Shown: positions 7,552 to 17,042, counted from the first letter of the stretch. The stretch is DNA of 64,000 nt from CAZOEL01 sp964578835 (GCA_964578835.1 CAZOEL010000004.1:1-64000), one strand, 5' to 3'. The notes: generated by a model not told the origin, from the sequence alone. Made by a program: numbers and translations.

Positions 7552-9072
7552 TTGTTCAACTGGACAGAATTTATTCAACGACATAGGGCGACGATAATCG
7601 CCGAATGGGTTACGCAGCTCCACAATGAAACGAGCGAGCAGTACGCCAAGCGCCCAAAGGGGGAGCTGTTCAGAACCGTTTCCCGCGCTCTCGAGGCCAA
7701 CATCAGCGCTCTGGTCGACGACAACTACATGCGGGTCGACCGCTTCATTCAGGATATCTCAAGGCTCAGGTTGGTGGGCGGCTTCACTGCAAACGACGTA
7801 TTTCAAGCCTTCGAGCTATTCAGAGAAGTCGTGACGCCCAAGCTTTTCTCCGAAACGACGCCTGCGGAGTTCTTCAACTGCGTAGTCTCGGTAAACAGGC
7901 TGCTCGCTTACACAATTCATTGCTTCAATAATGTCTTCCAGGAGCTTTATAATCAGAAGCTCATGAATTACACGCGACAACTCGAGGCCGATGTCAAAGC
8001 GAGGACCTTCGAGCTTCAGGAATCGGAGCTCAAATACAAGACGCTGGTCGAAGAGATCAATGACGGATACTTTGTTCTCCAGGATGAAGCGATTGTTTTT
8101 GTCAATCCGGCCTTCTGCGAAATGCACGGATACGGGCCGGAGGAGATGCTCGAGCAGCGGTTCGACCTGTTCGTAGATCCCAAGGACTTGGAAGCCACAA
8201 CGGAATTGTGCCGGGCTGAGAGCCCGAGCGGAAAATCTTCCCCGCTGGAGTATTTTCGTCTAAGGAAAGACGGAGAATCGCGGCCGACTGAAATAACGGT
8301 GAAATTTACTTCCTATGGACACAACCAATCAATCATAGGAATCTGCCGCGATATTACCGAGCGGGTGCAAATGGAAGCGAAGATGAGAGAAACAGAGCGG
8401 ATGGCTTACATTGGACGCATTACCGCATCTCTTTCCCACGAGATCCGCAACCCCCTCTCGGCAGTGAAGATGAACCTCCAGATTCTGAATAAAAATCTCG
8501 CCTTCCAGGGCAACGACCGCAGGAGGCTGGAAATATCCGCAAACGAAGTGCAGCGCCTGGAGCGCATACTGGAGGATCTTCTCGATTTTGCAAAACCTCT
8601 CACTCTGGACGCATGCCCGGGCAATCTCAACCGCATTCTTCTCTCTTCTGTCGAGATCCTCGAGAGCAGGTTTACAGAAAAACATTGCTCTGTCACCTTG
8701 TGCCTCGACCCTGCAATGCCGAACATTTCAGCTGATGTGTACAAGCTCGAGCAGGCTGTTTTGAATCTCTTGCTCAACGCCTGCGAGGCGTCGAAGCCAA
8801 ATGCGCAAGTCCGAGTCATCAGCCGCTTCAACAGCTCATCGCCTCCATTGACCGTTGAATTCTCGGTAACCAATGAAGGCGCTATCCCCGATCATGTGCT
8901 GCCCGAAATATTTACGCCTTTCTTCACGACTAAATCGAAAGGCACCGGCTTGGGACTAACGAATGTCAAGCGCGTCGCCGAAGCCCACGGCGGATCGGTT
9001 AGCGTGGAGCATGAAGGCAAAAGTCATACGGTTTTCCGTGTGCGGCTGCCCTATGGGAGCATTCATGGCTAA
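7552..9072 (+). CDS. PAS-domain sensor histidine kinase with RsbRD-type N-terminus
   Basis: The 506-residue kinase has no membrane segment, so it is probably cytoplasmic. Residues about 1-145 form an all-helical RsbRD N-terminal-like domain. A short coiled coil and a PAS domain (about 160-285) follow, then HisKA with phospho-acceptor His296 in LSHEIRNPL, and a HATPase domain ending in TKSKGTGLGLTNVKR. The start is TTG 7552, with GGGG about 6 nt upstream and an in-frame TAA just before it. Its stop overlaps the start of the sigma-54 response regulator by 8 nt, so they are a coupled pair. The next gene is benzoate-CoA ligase with a sigma-54 promoter. The arrangement resembles the Geobacter BamVW aromatic-responsive system. 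The signal could be benzoate or another aromatic; that is inference. Confidence 0.87.
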   Translation: MFNWTEFIQRHRATIIAEWVTQLHNETSEQYAKRPKGELFRTVSRALEANISALVDDNYMRVDRFIQDISRLRLVGGFTANDVFQAFELFREVVTPKLFSETTPAEFFNCVVSVNRLLAYTIHCFNNVFQELYNQKLMNYTRQLEADVKARTFELQESELKYKTLVEEINDGYFVLQDEAIVFVNPAFCEMHGYGPEEMLEQRFDLFVDPKDLEATTELCRAESPSGKSSPLEYFRLRKDGESRPTEITVKFTSYGHNQSIIGICRDITERVQMEAKMRETERMAYIGRITASLSHEIRNPLSAVKMNLQILNKNLAFQGNDRRRLEISANEVQRLERILEDLLDFAKPLTLDACPGNLNRILLSSVEILESRFTEKHCSVTLCLDPAMPNISADVYKLEQAVLNLLLNACEASKPNAQVRVISRFNSSSPPLTVEFSVTNEGAIPDHVLPEIFTPFFTTKSKGTGLGLTNVKRVAEAHGGSVSVEHEGKSHTVFRVRLPYGSIHG

Positions 9073-10423
9073 GATAATGGTCGTCGATGATGAGCATCCC
9101 ATTTGCGAATCGCTGGAGATGTTCTTAACAGAAAAAGGCCATACCGTCTGCACGGCGGGGACAGCCGCAGAAGCCCTCTCTGTTTATAAACTGGAGCGTC
9201 CGGATCTGGTCATTCTCGATATCAGGCTGCCCGACAAGAGCGGCCTACAAGTCCTCGAAATTTTGAACGCATCCGCAACGCCTCCGAAAACGATCATGAT
9301 CACCGCTTTCCAGGATATGGAAACCACCATTCAGGCTATGAAGAGCGGCGCCTACGATTACATCCATAAGCCTTTGGATGTGGACGAGATTGAAAATGCC
9401 GTGGACCGGGCGCTGCAACTTCTTCAGGAAGACCGCCATACCGAAGCCCCGGACGCTCCGGAAAGGCTTCCCGACACGGGATCGGTCATTGGGAAGAGCA
9501 AGCAGATGCGCGAGATCTTCAAGACCATCGGCATCTTGTGCCGCAGTCGAACGACTGCGCTCATACAGGGCGAAACGGGGACGGGCAAGGAGCTCATTGC
9601 GCGCGTGATTCACCGGAACAGCCCCTTCAACAAGGAGCCCATGGTTACGCTCGATTGTTCTGCAGTAGTTGAGACCCTGATTGAGAGCGAGTTGTTTGGC
9701 CATGAAAAGGGCGCCTTCACCGGAGCGGTCGAGGCTAAACCCGGAAAGATCGAGCTGGCGGGACAGGGAACGCTTTTCCTGGATGAGATAGGCGAGCTCC
9801 CGCTCAATATTCAGGGCAAATTCCTTGGCTTCCTCGAACGAAGAGAATATTCGCGGGTCGGCGGCTCGAAGCTGCATTATTCGCGCTGCAGAATTATCGC
9901 AGCCACCAATCGAGATCTGGCCGCCATGGTCAGGAGCGGGGAGTTTCGAAGGGATCTTTATTTCAGGCTCAAGGTGATCACCCTCTTCGTACCGTCTCTT
10001 AAGGAACGTCTTTCGGATATCCCCGAGCTGGCTCACTATTTTCTGAACAGCGCCAATCAGGAGCTGGGTACTGCCGTGCTCCGGTTTCAGGAAGGCGTAA
10101 TGGAGCGGTTCATGGAGCACCCATGGACGGGAAACGTGAGAGAGCTTGAAAACATTATTACTGCGGCGGTTATACGCGCAAGAGGAAAAGTGATACTGAT
10201 GGAAGAAGTCGAAGAGCTGCTTTCCAGCTCCCAATCAATGCCTGGCGACAATTTCCCCGCTTTGTCCCTCTCTCATGCTGAACGGGAGCATATCGCCAAA
10301 GTTCTCTCCCTCGTCCATTGGAACAAGAGCCGCGCTGCGCAGCTTCTCGGCATTACCTTGCCCACGCTCAGGAATAAGATAAAAGAATACGGCATCGTTC
10401 AAACCAATCCAGCCGCGCAATAA
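9065..10423 (+). CDS. Sigma-54-dependent response regulator (NtrC family)
   Basis: The 452-residue protein has a receiver domain (residues 1-120; acidic pair D8/D9, phospho-acceptor D52 in VILDIRLP), an AAA+ domain with Walker A GETGTGKE and the sigma-54-contacting loop KGAFTGAVE, and a C-terminal Fis-type helix-turn-helix (NKSRAAQLLGITLPTLRNK). ATG 9065 overlaps the kinase stop; an in-frame longer start at 8963 would lie wholly inside the kinase gene. It should activate RNA polymerase-sigma-54 on phosphorylation by the upstream kinase. The -24/-12 element at 10597, about 175 nt downstream, is an obvious target, giving control of benzoate-CoA ligase. Confidence 0.92.
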   Translation: MAKIMVVDDEHPICESLEMFLTEKGHTVCTAGTAAEALSVYKLERPDLVILDIRLPDKSGLQVLEILNASATPPKTIMITAFQDMETTIQAMKSGAYDYIHKPLDVDEIENAVDRALQLLQEDRHTEAPDAPERLPDTGSVIGKSKQMREIFKTIGILCRSRTTALIQGETGTGKELIARVIHRNSPFNKEPMVTLDCSAVVETLIESELFGHEKGAFTGAVEAKPGKIELAGQGTLFLDEIGELPLNIQGKFLGFLERREYSRVGGSKLHYSRCRIIAATNRDLAAMVRSGEFRRDLYFRLKVITLFVPSLKERLSDIPELAHYFLNSANQELGTAVLRFQEGVMERFMEHPWTGNVRELENIITAAVIRARGKVILMEEVEELLSSSQSMPGDNFPALSLSHAEREHIAKVLSLVHWNKSRAAQLLGITLPTLRNKIKEYGIVQTNPAAQ

Positions 10424-10455
10424 AGAAACGGAATCGGAAAGAGCCTCGATAAATT

Positions 10456-10495
10456 GGTGGAAAAGAATTTTCTAGCTGAGTAAATTTCTTTCCAC
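10456..10495 (+). terminator. Imperfect stem-loop after the response regulator gene
   Basis: GGTGGAAAAGAATTT (10456-10470) pairs with AAATTTCTTTCCACC (10481-10495) with two mismatches, starting 32 nt after the stop codon. The tail is only weakly T-rich. It is a possible terminator, or a hairpin insulating the regulators from the ligase promoter. Confidence 0.5.
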
Positions 10496-10596
10496 CCTCT
10501 GAGACCTCTCCACAGGACAGTCGAAGCACCCTCCATTTATATGCTTTATAATCAGACTCTTACGTCTTTAGATAATTAAGATATTGCGCCTTATTA

Positions 10597-10611
10597 TGGT
10601 ATGATGCTTGC
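10597..10611 (+). promoter_or_regulatory. Sigma-54 (-24/-12) promoter of the benzoate-CoA ligase gene
   Basis: TGGTATGATGCTTGC matches the sigma-54 consensus TGGCACG-N4-TTGC: the GG and GC dinucleotides have the right spacing and only two consensus positions of the -24 half differ. It lies about 120 nt before the ligase start, just after a gene for a sigma-54 activator. Transcription would begin near 10622. Confidence 0.72.
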
Positions 10612-10729
10612 GTATATGAAAAAGCGTGCAAGAGAGTAATGAAAGCTTCGATTTATTGGGCGAAGGGGATGAAAAGGTTTCTCCCCGAGTTTTTTTATCT
10701 TCATACAAGCACCCTAGAGGAGAAGAGTA

Positions 10730-12268
10730 ATGAATTTTGAGCTGAATCTTCCTGCTGAGTTTAATGCCGCTGACTATTTTGTAGATCGCAACGTTCGCGA
10801 GGGCCGAGGAGACAAGGTAGCCGTTTTTTGTGAAAATCGCGCCACGACTTATGGCCAAATACAGGCAGGCATGAACCGGGTGGGTAACGCGCTCAAAAGC
10901 CTTGGCGTAAGGATGGAAAACCGGGTTGCCCTGCTTCTTTTTGATACGGAAATCTATCCCCAGGCCTTTTTTGGCGCCATCAAGATCGGAGCCGTGCCCA
11001 TCTGCTTGAACACGATGATGCGCCCCAAAGACTATCTCTATTTCCTCAATGACAGCCGCGCAAGAGTCCTGGTCATTGATTCCGGCCTTCTCAACACGAT
11101 AGAATCCGTGAAGAAGGACTTCCGGTTCCTGGAAAACATAGTTGTGGTAAACGGCCCTGCTCCTGACTGGGCGATCGCCTACGACGACCTGATCTCCAAG
11201 CAATCCGCAGAGCTCGAAACCGCCCCGACGACTCCTGACGATGCATGCTTCTGGCTGTACAGCTCCGGATCGACGGGACAACCCAAAGGCACAATCCACC
11301 TGCAGCACGACATGGTTTTCGCCGCTGAAACCTATGGCAAGCAAGTTCTGCAGATCCAGGAAAACGACGTTTGTTTATCAGCAGCAAAGCTCTTTTTCGC
11401 TTATGGCCTCGGAAATGGCCTCTACTTCCCCTTCAGCGTGGGAGCAACAACTGCGTACCTCCCGGTTCGCCCCACACCTGCCGCTGTCTATGACGCCATC
11501 AAGCTACATAAGCCGACCCTCTTTTTCGGCGTGCCGACCCTTTACGGGAGCATGCTCCAGGAGGAAGGCGGCCTCACGGGAGTAAGGCTCTGCATTTCAG
11601 CGGGTGAAGCGCTTCCCGCCGAAATCCTCAAACGCTGGGTGGAGCGTCACGGAGTCCAGATCGCAGACGGCATCGGCTCGACCGAAATCGTTCACATATT
11701 CATCTCCAATCGCCCCGATGAAATCAAACCCGGAAGCTCCGGCAAATTGGTGCCCGGCTATGAGGCCCGCATCGTGGACGAAGATTTCAACGACGTGCCG
11801 GAAGGCGACGTCGGAACGCTCCTCATCAAGGGCGACAGCATTACCGCCGGCTACTGGAACAAGCACCAGAAGACCAAAAGCACCGTCATAGGCGAGTGGA
11901 TCAATACGGACGACAAGTACTACAGAGACAAAGAGGGATTCTTCTACTACGTCGGACGCACCAACGACATGCTCAAAGTCGGCGGCATATGGGTTTCCCC
12001 CATCGAGGTCGAAGCATGCCTCATTGAGCATCCCTCGGTTCTCGAATGCGCCGTCGTCGGCGCCCCTGACGAAGAAAACCTCATCAAGCCCAAGGCTTAT
12101 GTGGTTCTCAAACCCGGCCATGCGGCAGACGCCAAGACTGAGAAGGACCTCAAGGAATATGTGAAAAAGACTTTGGCCCACTATAAGTATCCCCGCTGGA
12201 TCGAGTTCATCGATGAATTGCCCAAAACCGCTACAGGAAAGATCAAACGTTTCGAGCTGAGAAAGTAG
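10730..12268 (+). CDS. Benzoate-CoA ligase family protein (AMP-forming)
   Basis: The 512-residue adenylate-forming ligase activates an aromatic acid to its CoA ester with ATP; benzoate or 4-hydroxybenzoate is the likely substrate. Motifs in order are WLYSSGSTGQPKGTIH (phosphate loop, residue about 175), DGIGSTE (A5), YVGRTNDMLKVGGIWVSP (hinge/A8) and PKTATGKIKR with the catalytic C-terminal Lys. The sequence pattern fits the benzoate-CoA ligase subfamily better than fatty-acid ligases. ATG 10730 follows GAGGAGAAGAGTA. A sigma-54 promoter and a two-component activator lie just upstream, so expression is probably substrate-induced. It supplies benzoyl-CoA to the pathway whose lower half starts at bamA. 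Substrate choice among benzoates cannot be fixed from sequence. Confidence 0.88.
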   Translation: MNFELNLPAEFNAADYFVDRNVREGRGDKVAVFCENRATTYGQIQAGMNRVGNALKSLGVRMENRVALLLFDTEIYPQAFFGAIKIGAVPICLNTMMRPKDYLYFLNDSRARVLVIDSGLLNTIESVKKDFRFLENIVVVNGPAPDWAIAYDDLISKQSAELETAPTTPDDACFWLYSSGSTGQPKGTIHLQHDMVFAAETYGKQVLQIQENDVCLSAAKLFFAYGLGNGLYFPFSVGATTAYLPVRPTPAAVYDAIKLHKPTLFFGVPTLYGSMLQEEGGLTGVRLCISAGEALPAEILKRWVERHGVQIADGIGSTEIVHIFISNRPDEIKPGSSGKLVPGYEARIVDEDFNDVPEGDVGTLLIKGDSITAGYWNKHQKTKSTVIGEWINTDDKYYRDKEGFFYYVGRTNDMLKVGGIWVSPIEVEACLIEHPSVLECAVVGAPDEENLIKPKAYVVLKPGHAADAKTEKDLKEYVKKTLAHYKYPRWIEFIDELPKTATGKIKRFELRK

Positions 12269-12659
12269 GCCGGCTCGTTTGACGTTTTCCAGTTGCTCGT
12301 GCTTTCGGAATGACCCGGGGTCTCTCATCTCTTACGCCTGACGGTCTCCCTCAGATGCGATTCCCGGCTCATCTTGGCTCGCTTTCCATCCGACCGAGAC
12401 CCCGGTCTTCCGAAGCAGCGCTGCAACTGTCTGACAAAAAGAACGGAGCCAAGCTTGCAATTGCAGCTCCTTTTCGACAAGAACCCGACTTATCAAGCAT
12501 TGCATCATCAATTATGCAGAGAGATGACCCGAGCCATTATCTTCTTTTATGCCACCGCGCACTCACCCGACTCCTCATCTCTGCGCAGCAAGTCCATTGG
12601 AATAATATTATTGTGGACTCATAAACTTATAAGATCTTGAATTGATAAGGAGAATTCTA
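12269..12659. other. Non-coding gap before the SLC13 transporter gene
   Basis: These 391 nt hold no open frame with a convincing start or family match. A weak sigma-54-like string (CGGAGCCAAGCTTGC, 12444-12458) has correct GG/GC spacing but a poor -24 half. The AT-rich stretch near 12600-12640 may contain the transporter promoter. AAGGAG just before 12660 is its ribosome-binding site. Confidence 0.4.
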
Positions 12660-14111
12660 ATGACTCAGCAAAAAGCGGCAACCATGGGAGCAGCGCAGCA
12701 AGCTCCGGCATTTGACTTGAAGAAGGCCGGCATTATCGCTGCGGTAGTGATTGCAGCCATGATCTGGCTTGTAAAGCCCTTCGAGGGACTTTCCCCTCAA
12801 GGAAACGGAATGATTGCCGTAACGTTTGCAGGACTCGCCTTCTGGATTTTCAAGCCCGCTACGCTTCCTTACCTGGCGGGGGGAGGCATAATGATCGCGG
12901 GAGGGCTTCTCCTGGGCCTTCCTCTGGATGTGGTCACCAAAGGCTACACATCTGCGGCCATCTGGGTGTTGATACCCGCTCTCTACTTCGGCTTCGCTCT
13001 GGCGAAGACGGGCCTTGGCAAAAGGGTCTCCTATGTGGTGCTCAAGACTTTCGAGCCAAGCTATATGGGCATCTGCATAAGCTGGTTCATCATCGGCCTG
13101 GTTCTCTCAGCCCTCACTCCGTCCATCACCGTGAGGATAGCGATAGTCATGCCCATAGCCATGAGTCTTGTCGAGGCATGCAAGCTTCCAGACCGCTCCA
13201 AGGGCTCCGCGCTCATCTGCTTTGTCGCCTTCGCAACCGCGCTGCTTCCAGGCACAGGCTGGCAGACGGGCTCTCTTTGGGGCATTTTCATGATGGGATT
13301 CTATCCGCCCGAGATCAAGCCCCTCGTCACCTCAGGCGCCTGGTTCCAGTACATGGCGTTTCCCTGGTTTTTCATCACCGTCCTCTATCTCATCCTTCTT
13401 TTCATTGCATTCAAGCCAAGCGAGCCTCTTGGACTCAAGCGAGAGGCGTTCAAGGAACAGTATGAAGCTCTTGGCAAGATCACCAAAGATGAAATTATCT
13501 GCGCCGTAATCCTTATATCAGCGCTCATTCTCTTTTCCACCGACAAGTGGACGGGGATCAAAACGCCCGAGGCCGCCATGATGGCCTTCGTCGCCCTCCT
13601 GCTATTCGGCATCATTAAGCTTCCCGACATTGGAACCGGAGTCAACTGGGACATCATCAATTTCTTCGGAATCGTCGTAGGCCTCACGGCTATGTTCGTC
13701 AAAGCGGGAGTGTCCGACTGGGCAAAGCCGATCATCCAGCCCGGAATCCTCTCCATGGCAAGCGCTCCTCTCATGCTGCTCCTGGTCCTTACCATAGCTC
13801 TCTGGGCTATTCGCTTCCTCGATGTTCCATGGGGCTTCACCACCTTCGCCCTCATCTCGCCCGTGTTCATCCCTCTCCACCAGCAGTTCGGGCTTCACCC
13901 AGCCTTGGTAAGCGTAGCCTTCATCGCCGCGGGGAATTCTTATTTCCTCGCCTACCAGCAGCCATTCATCATGGTTGGAGACACTATGATCAAATCAAGG
14001 GGATGGTCGGGAGGCCAGGTGGCTACAGCCGGCGCTCTCTATGCCGTCGCGGTGATCGTCGGCATCATCGTCAGCACCATCTACTGGAAAGCCATGGGAC
14101 TTATGCCGTAG
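12660..14111 (+). CDS. SLC13/DASS-type anion transporter
   Basis: The 483-residue inner-membrane protein has about 11-13 hydrophobic segments in the divalent anion:sodium symporter pattern, including the hairpin-type stretches LSALTPSITVRIAIVMPIA and FIAAGNSYFLAYQQPF typical of SLC13 transport domains. These carriers import dicarboxylates or other organic acids with Na+. Position between benzoate-CoA ligase and an IclR regulator suggests uptake of an aromatic or pathway-related carboxylate, but the substrate is not readable. ATG 12660 follows AAGGAGAATTCTA; an earlier in-frame start at 12642 has no such site. A palindromic terminator follows directly. Confidence 0.8.
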   Translation: MTQQKAATMGAAQQAPAFDLKKAGIIAAVVIAAMIWLVKPFEGLSPQGNGMIAVTFAGLAFWIFKPATLPYLAGGGIMIAGGLLLGLPLDVVTKGYTSAAIWVLIPALYFGFALAKTGLGKRVSYVVLKTFEPSYMGICISWFIIGLVLSALTPSITVRIAIVMPIAMSLVEACKLPDRSKGSALICFVAFATALLPGTGWQTGSLWGIFMMGFYPPEIKPLVTSGAWFQYMAFPWFFITVLYLILLFIAFKPSEPLGLKREAFKEQYEALGKITKDEIICAVILISALILFSTDKWTGIKTPEAAMMAFVALLLFGIIKLPDIGTGVNWDIINFFGIVVGLTAMFVKAGVSDWAKPIIQPGILSMASAPLMLLLVLTIALWAIRFLDVPWGFTTFALISPVFIPLHQQFGLHPALVSVAFIAAGNSYFLAYQQPFIMVGDTMIKSRGWSGGQVATAGALYAVAVIVGIIVSTIYWKAMGLMP

Positions 14112-14149
14112 AGCATTAGGGGCGCAAAAACACGCTGATTTCAATCCAC

Positions 14150-14190
14150 AAAGAGGAAAAGACGATCGTCTTTTCCTCTTTTCTTCTTCT
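14150..14190 (+). terminator. Rho-independent terminator after the transporter gene
   Basis: Two exact 16-nt arms (14150-14165 and 14166-14181, beginning AAAGAGGAAAAGAC and ending GTCTTTTCCTCTTT) form a perfect palindrome followed by TCTTCTTCT. Because it is symmetrical and T-rich, it ends + strand transcription 40 nt past the transporter stop. Confidence 0.8.
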
Positions 14191-14468
14191 AGATAAATTT
14201 GCCTCTTTGGGGACCTGCTCGACTCATCTTCGAAATCGCCATATTTGTCCTTGTCGATTACCGCGAATTGTTCTATAGACACTCCACGCAATCGCTACAT
14301 GCGTTCAGGATACTGAATCGACTTCCCTCCACCCACAGGATCTTTCATACCCCTCAGGGCTTCTTTCCATTAGAGCATTCCGGTACATTTTGTTTGCTTT
14401 ATTCCAAGTTCTCCATTATTTTGTTCTCTACAGTGAATTTTGCTCGTTATTTCTTGAACCAAGGATAT

Positions 14469-15365
14469 ATGGAATTGCAGATGCGCAAGGAAGAAGGAGA
14501 AGCGCCGCAAAGCGGCTATAGGGCGCCGGCGGTGCATAAGGTATTTCAGCTATTGAGGATAGTCGCCAAGTCCAATCGAGGATTGCGAATTGTTGAGCTG
14601 GCCGAAATGCTCGGATACAGCAAGAGCACCACACACGGCCTGGTGCACGCTCTTTTGAGAGAAAGAGCCCTTATCATGGGCGACGACGGCCACGAATTGT
14701 ATCTTGGTCCCCTTATAGCCGATCTGGCCTTTACCGATTGGAACTACGTTAAGATAAACAAGCTTGCCCAACCGGTGATCAACGATCTCCGAGACAAAGT
14801 CAATGCGACAGTGTTTCTGGGCGTTCGAATCCGGACGCGAGTGATGATCACGGCCAAGGCCGAAGCAGTCGATTCCTTCAAGATCTCGGCGCCGGTCGGA
14901 GCGACTATCCCTCTATTTGCCGGCGCAGCCGGGCAGGTGTTGCTCGCCAAAGAGACTCCCGAGCGGGTGAGGCATTTGGTGAGCGATCACGGGCTTCCTC
15001 GTTACACTTCCAAATCGACGGTGGATATTGAGGAGTATCTGGCGCAATTGCAGCTAGTCCGTTCCCGGGGCTACGCTATCGATGATGAAGAGTACCTTTC
15101 CGGCATTCGAGCAGTTGCAGTGGCGTTGAGCAATCAGAGGGGGCTTCCCATGGCCATTTGGGTAGTGGGAATCGCCAGCAATATGGCGATGGAAAAACTG
15201 CGGAATGTGGCCGAGATAACTATCGGCGCGGCAAGAGAGTTGTCATCGCAGCTCGAGGAGACAAGGGAAAGCGGGCCCGGAGCGAATGGAGCCCCCAGAA
15301 GCGGAAACCGGCGTCTTCAGGCAGCAGAAGCAAAAGAGCCCTCTCTTTCGTCAATTGCCCGCTGA
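14469..15365 (+). CDS. IclR-family transcriptional regulator
   Basis: The 298-residue protein has an N-terminal winged helix-turn-helix (residues about 18-80: VHKVFQLLRIVA, VELAEMLGYSKSTTHGLVHAL) and a C-terminal IclR effector-binding domain (about 95-260; PLFAGAAGQVLLA, RGYAIDDEEYLSGIRAVAV). The last 40 residues are polar and probably disordered. IclR proteins commonly control aromatic and short-chain acid catabolism and bind small carboxylates. ATG 14469 follows AAGG; the open frame extends 90 codons upstream but that part has no regulator homology. It lies after the SLC13 terminator and has its own about 280-nt leader. The target is unknown; the SLC13 gene or the aromatic genes around it are candidates. 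Confidence 0.85.
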   Translation: MELQMRKEEGEAPQSGYRAPAVHKVFQLLRIVAKSNRGLRIVELAEMLGYSKSTTHGLVHALLRERALIMGDDGHELYLGPLIADLAFTDWNYVKINKLAQPVINDLRDKVNATVFLGVRIRTRVMITAKAEAVDSFKISAPVGATIPLFAGAAGQVLLAKETPERVRHLVSDHGLPRYTSKSTVDIEEYLAQLQLVRSRGYAIDDEEYLSGIRAVAVALSNQRGLPMAIWVVGIASNMAMEKLRNVAEITIGAARELSSQLEETRESGPGANGAPRSGNRRLQAAEAKEPSLSSIAR

Positions 15366-15467
15366 AAGAGGCATCAATTCGCTCGAATTACACGCGTTCA
15401 CACGAGGCGTGAGATAAAACGGGCTCCAACAGTTTGCGTTAGGCTTTGAGGGATCGAGAATCGCGCA

Positions 15468-16025
15468 TCACCTCAGAGCGGAAGCTCCGTAATTCATAAA
15501 ATAGGCATAGAAAGCCAGCTGCACCATTCCATTGGAAATGAGGCCACCCTGAATCATCCCCGGGATTTCGTTCAAGGGAAACCGCACCACCTCGATGTCT
15601 TCGCCCTGGTCAGGCTGTGGAGAGCCAACTAGATCGGCTTCTCTGGCGAGCACGAAAAAACATCGATTGTTCAGCATCGCAGGTTGAGGAAAACAGGACC
15701 CCAGCTGGACGAAATCCGGGGCCGCATAGCCGGTTTCCTCTTCCAGCTCGCGCCTGGCGGCCGCCTCCGGAGAAGGATCTTCCGGATCGATCAACCCTCC
15801 GGGAAGCTCCAGGCAGATGCCCTCTATCCCATGCCTATATTGTCGCACCATGACAACGTCGCCCTCCACGGTTACCGGCAAGGTCAGCACCCAATCTCGC
15901 AAGGAAAGAGCCTTGACCTCCATGGCTGCGCCTGTTCGAGGGGAAAGAACAGTCTTCGTATGGATTTTAAAAATACGATGGTCCTCGAGAGGCTTTCGCT
16001 CCAATACCTTCCATTCACGGATCAT
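15468..16025 (-). CDS. NUDIX hydrolase, ADP-ribose pyrophosphatase type
   Basis: The 185-residue protein carries a NUDIX box reading GGLIDPEDPSPEAAARREL followed by EEETGY, inside the beta-rich fold of ADP-sugar pyrophosphatases. The N-terminal segment EWKVLERKPLEDHRIFKI is typical of that group. It probably hydrolyses ADP-ribose or related nucleotide diphosphates in the cytoplasm using Mg2+ or Mn2+. It lies 60 nt downstream of the LysR gene on the same strand and may be co-transcribed with it. There is no evident link to phenol metabolism. The exact substrate is uncertain. Confidence 0.82.
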   Translation of the reverse strand: MIREWKVLERKPLEDHRIFKIHTKTVLSPRTGAAMEVKALSLRDWVLTLPVTVEGDVVMVRQYRHGIEGICLELPGGLIDPEDPSPEAAARRELEEETGYAAPDFVQLGSCFPQPAMLNNRCFFVLAREADLVGSPQPDQGEDIEVVRFPLNEIPGMIQGGLISNGMVQLAFYAYFMNYGASALR

Positions 16026-16085
16026 AGGCTCGCTTTTCCATTAAAAGCCCTGCTTTACATTAAGCTTCCAGAAGCTTCCAAGGCA

Positions 16086-17042
16086 TCAGAGCTTGTGTAC
16101 CTTGGTGGCTAGAATTCTTCCCATCAACTCGCCTATAGCCTGGGGAGGAGCGTTGTTGACGCGCAGGCTGTCGAGCATGTCGACAAAAGCCTGGGCGGGA
16201 TGAGAAAGGGAATGCTTCTTCAAGTAGGCAATGCTGACGTCCAGGGAAAGATGATGGCCCTTCAGAGGAACTGTAGCCAACTTCCGCTCACCGATCTCCA
16301 AAGCTACAGCAGCATGCACCAAAAAGGAAACTCCTTCGCCCTGCATAACAAGTTGTTTGATCAACTCCGCATTGCCGGTCTCCATAAGAATATTCGGCCT
16401 GCACTGTTTGGCGTCGAAAAGCGCGTTGACAACCCTGCGTGTTCCCGAGCCCGTCTCCTTCATGAGAATCGGCTCTCTCGCCAACTGCTCGAAAGTGATT
16501 TCCCTGCACTTCGCAAACGGATGAGCGGGAGAAAAAATCAGAACCAGCTTCTCGCTTCTGAAGGGAATGAATTGCAGTTGATCGGAACTGTCCGCCTTGG
16601 CTATCACCGCGACATCATTTTTCAGTTCAAGCAGGCTTGAAGCCATGTCTCGGGAGCTTCCCTCATCCAAAAATATTTTAACATGAGGGTAGGCCTTATG
16701 AAAGCTCGAAACCAAATGGGGCATGAAGAACCTGGCGTATGCTTTTGTCGTCCCCACTCGCAGCATCCCCACAGACATATCCCGCATACCGTCAATGGTC
16801 TTCTCAACCTCCTTTTCATATTCAAAGATCTTGCAGACGCAATCATAAAGAATGCGACCTTCGCTGGTCAGATGGAGCTTACGCCCGTTTTTTCTAAAAA
16901 GAGAGAGATTGTGAAGACTTTCAAAGGCTTTTATCTGTGCGGTGACCGCTGGCTGAGAGATGAAGAGCTCAGCTGCGGCCTGAGTGAAGCTCTGACACCT
17001 TGCCGCGTGGTAGAAAACCCTGAGTTGATTGAGGTTGAGCAT
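16086..17042 (-). CDS. LysR-family transcriptional regulator next to the phenol genes
   Basis: The 318-residue protein has the standard LysR layout: an N-terminal helix-turn-helix (LNQLRVFYHAARCQSFTQAAAELFISQPAVTAQIK split over residues 2-38) and a periplasmic-binding-like effector domain (about 90-300). The start at 17042 (MLNLNQLR) gives the family N-terminus; the open frame continues upstream without homology. It is transcribed away from the phenylphosphate synthase genes, the arrangement of many LysR activators of catabolic operons. The 631-nt gap between them holds a T-N11-A palindrome at 17239 and a TTGACA at 17277. It probably senses phenol, phenylphosphate or 4-hydroxybenzoate; the ligand is inferred from position only. 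Confidence 0.87.
   Translation of the reverse strand: MLNLNQLRVFYHAARCQSFTQAAAELFISQPAVTAQIKAFESLHNLSLFRKNGRKLHLTSEGRILYDCVCKIFEYEKEVEKTIDGMRDMSVGMLRVGTTKAYARFFMPHLVSSFHKAYPHVKIFLDEGSSRDMASSLLELKNDVAVIAKADSSDQLQFIPFRSEKLVLIFSPAHPFAKCREITFEQLAREPILMKETGSGTRRVVNALFDAKQCRPNILMETGNAELIKQLVMQGEGVSFLVHAAVALEIGERKLATVPLKGHHLSLDVSIAYLKKHSLSHPAQAFVDMLDSLRVNNAPPQAIGELMGRILATKVHKL

Noticed and set aside
12444..12458. Second sigma-54-like site before the SLC13 gene
   Set aside because: GG and GC spacing fits, but the -24 half (CGGAGCC) matches poorly and the site is about 200 nt from the gene; too weak to call.
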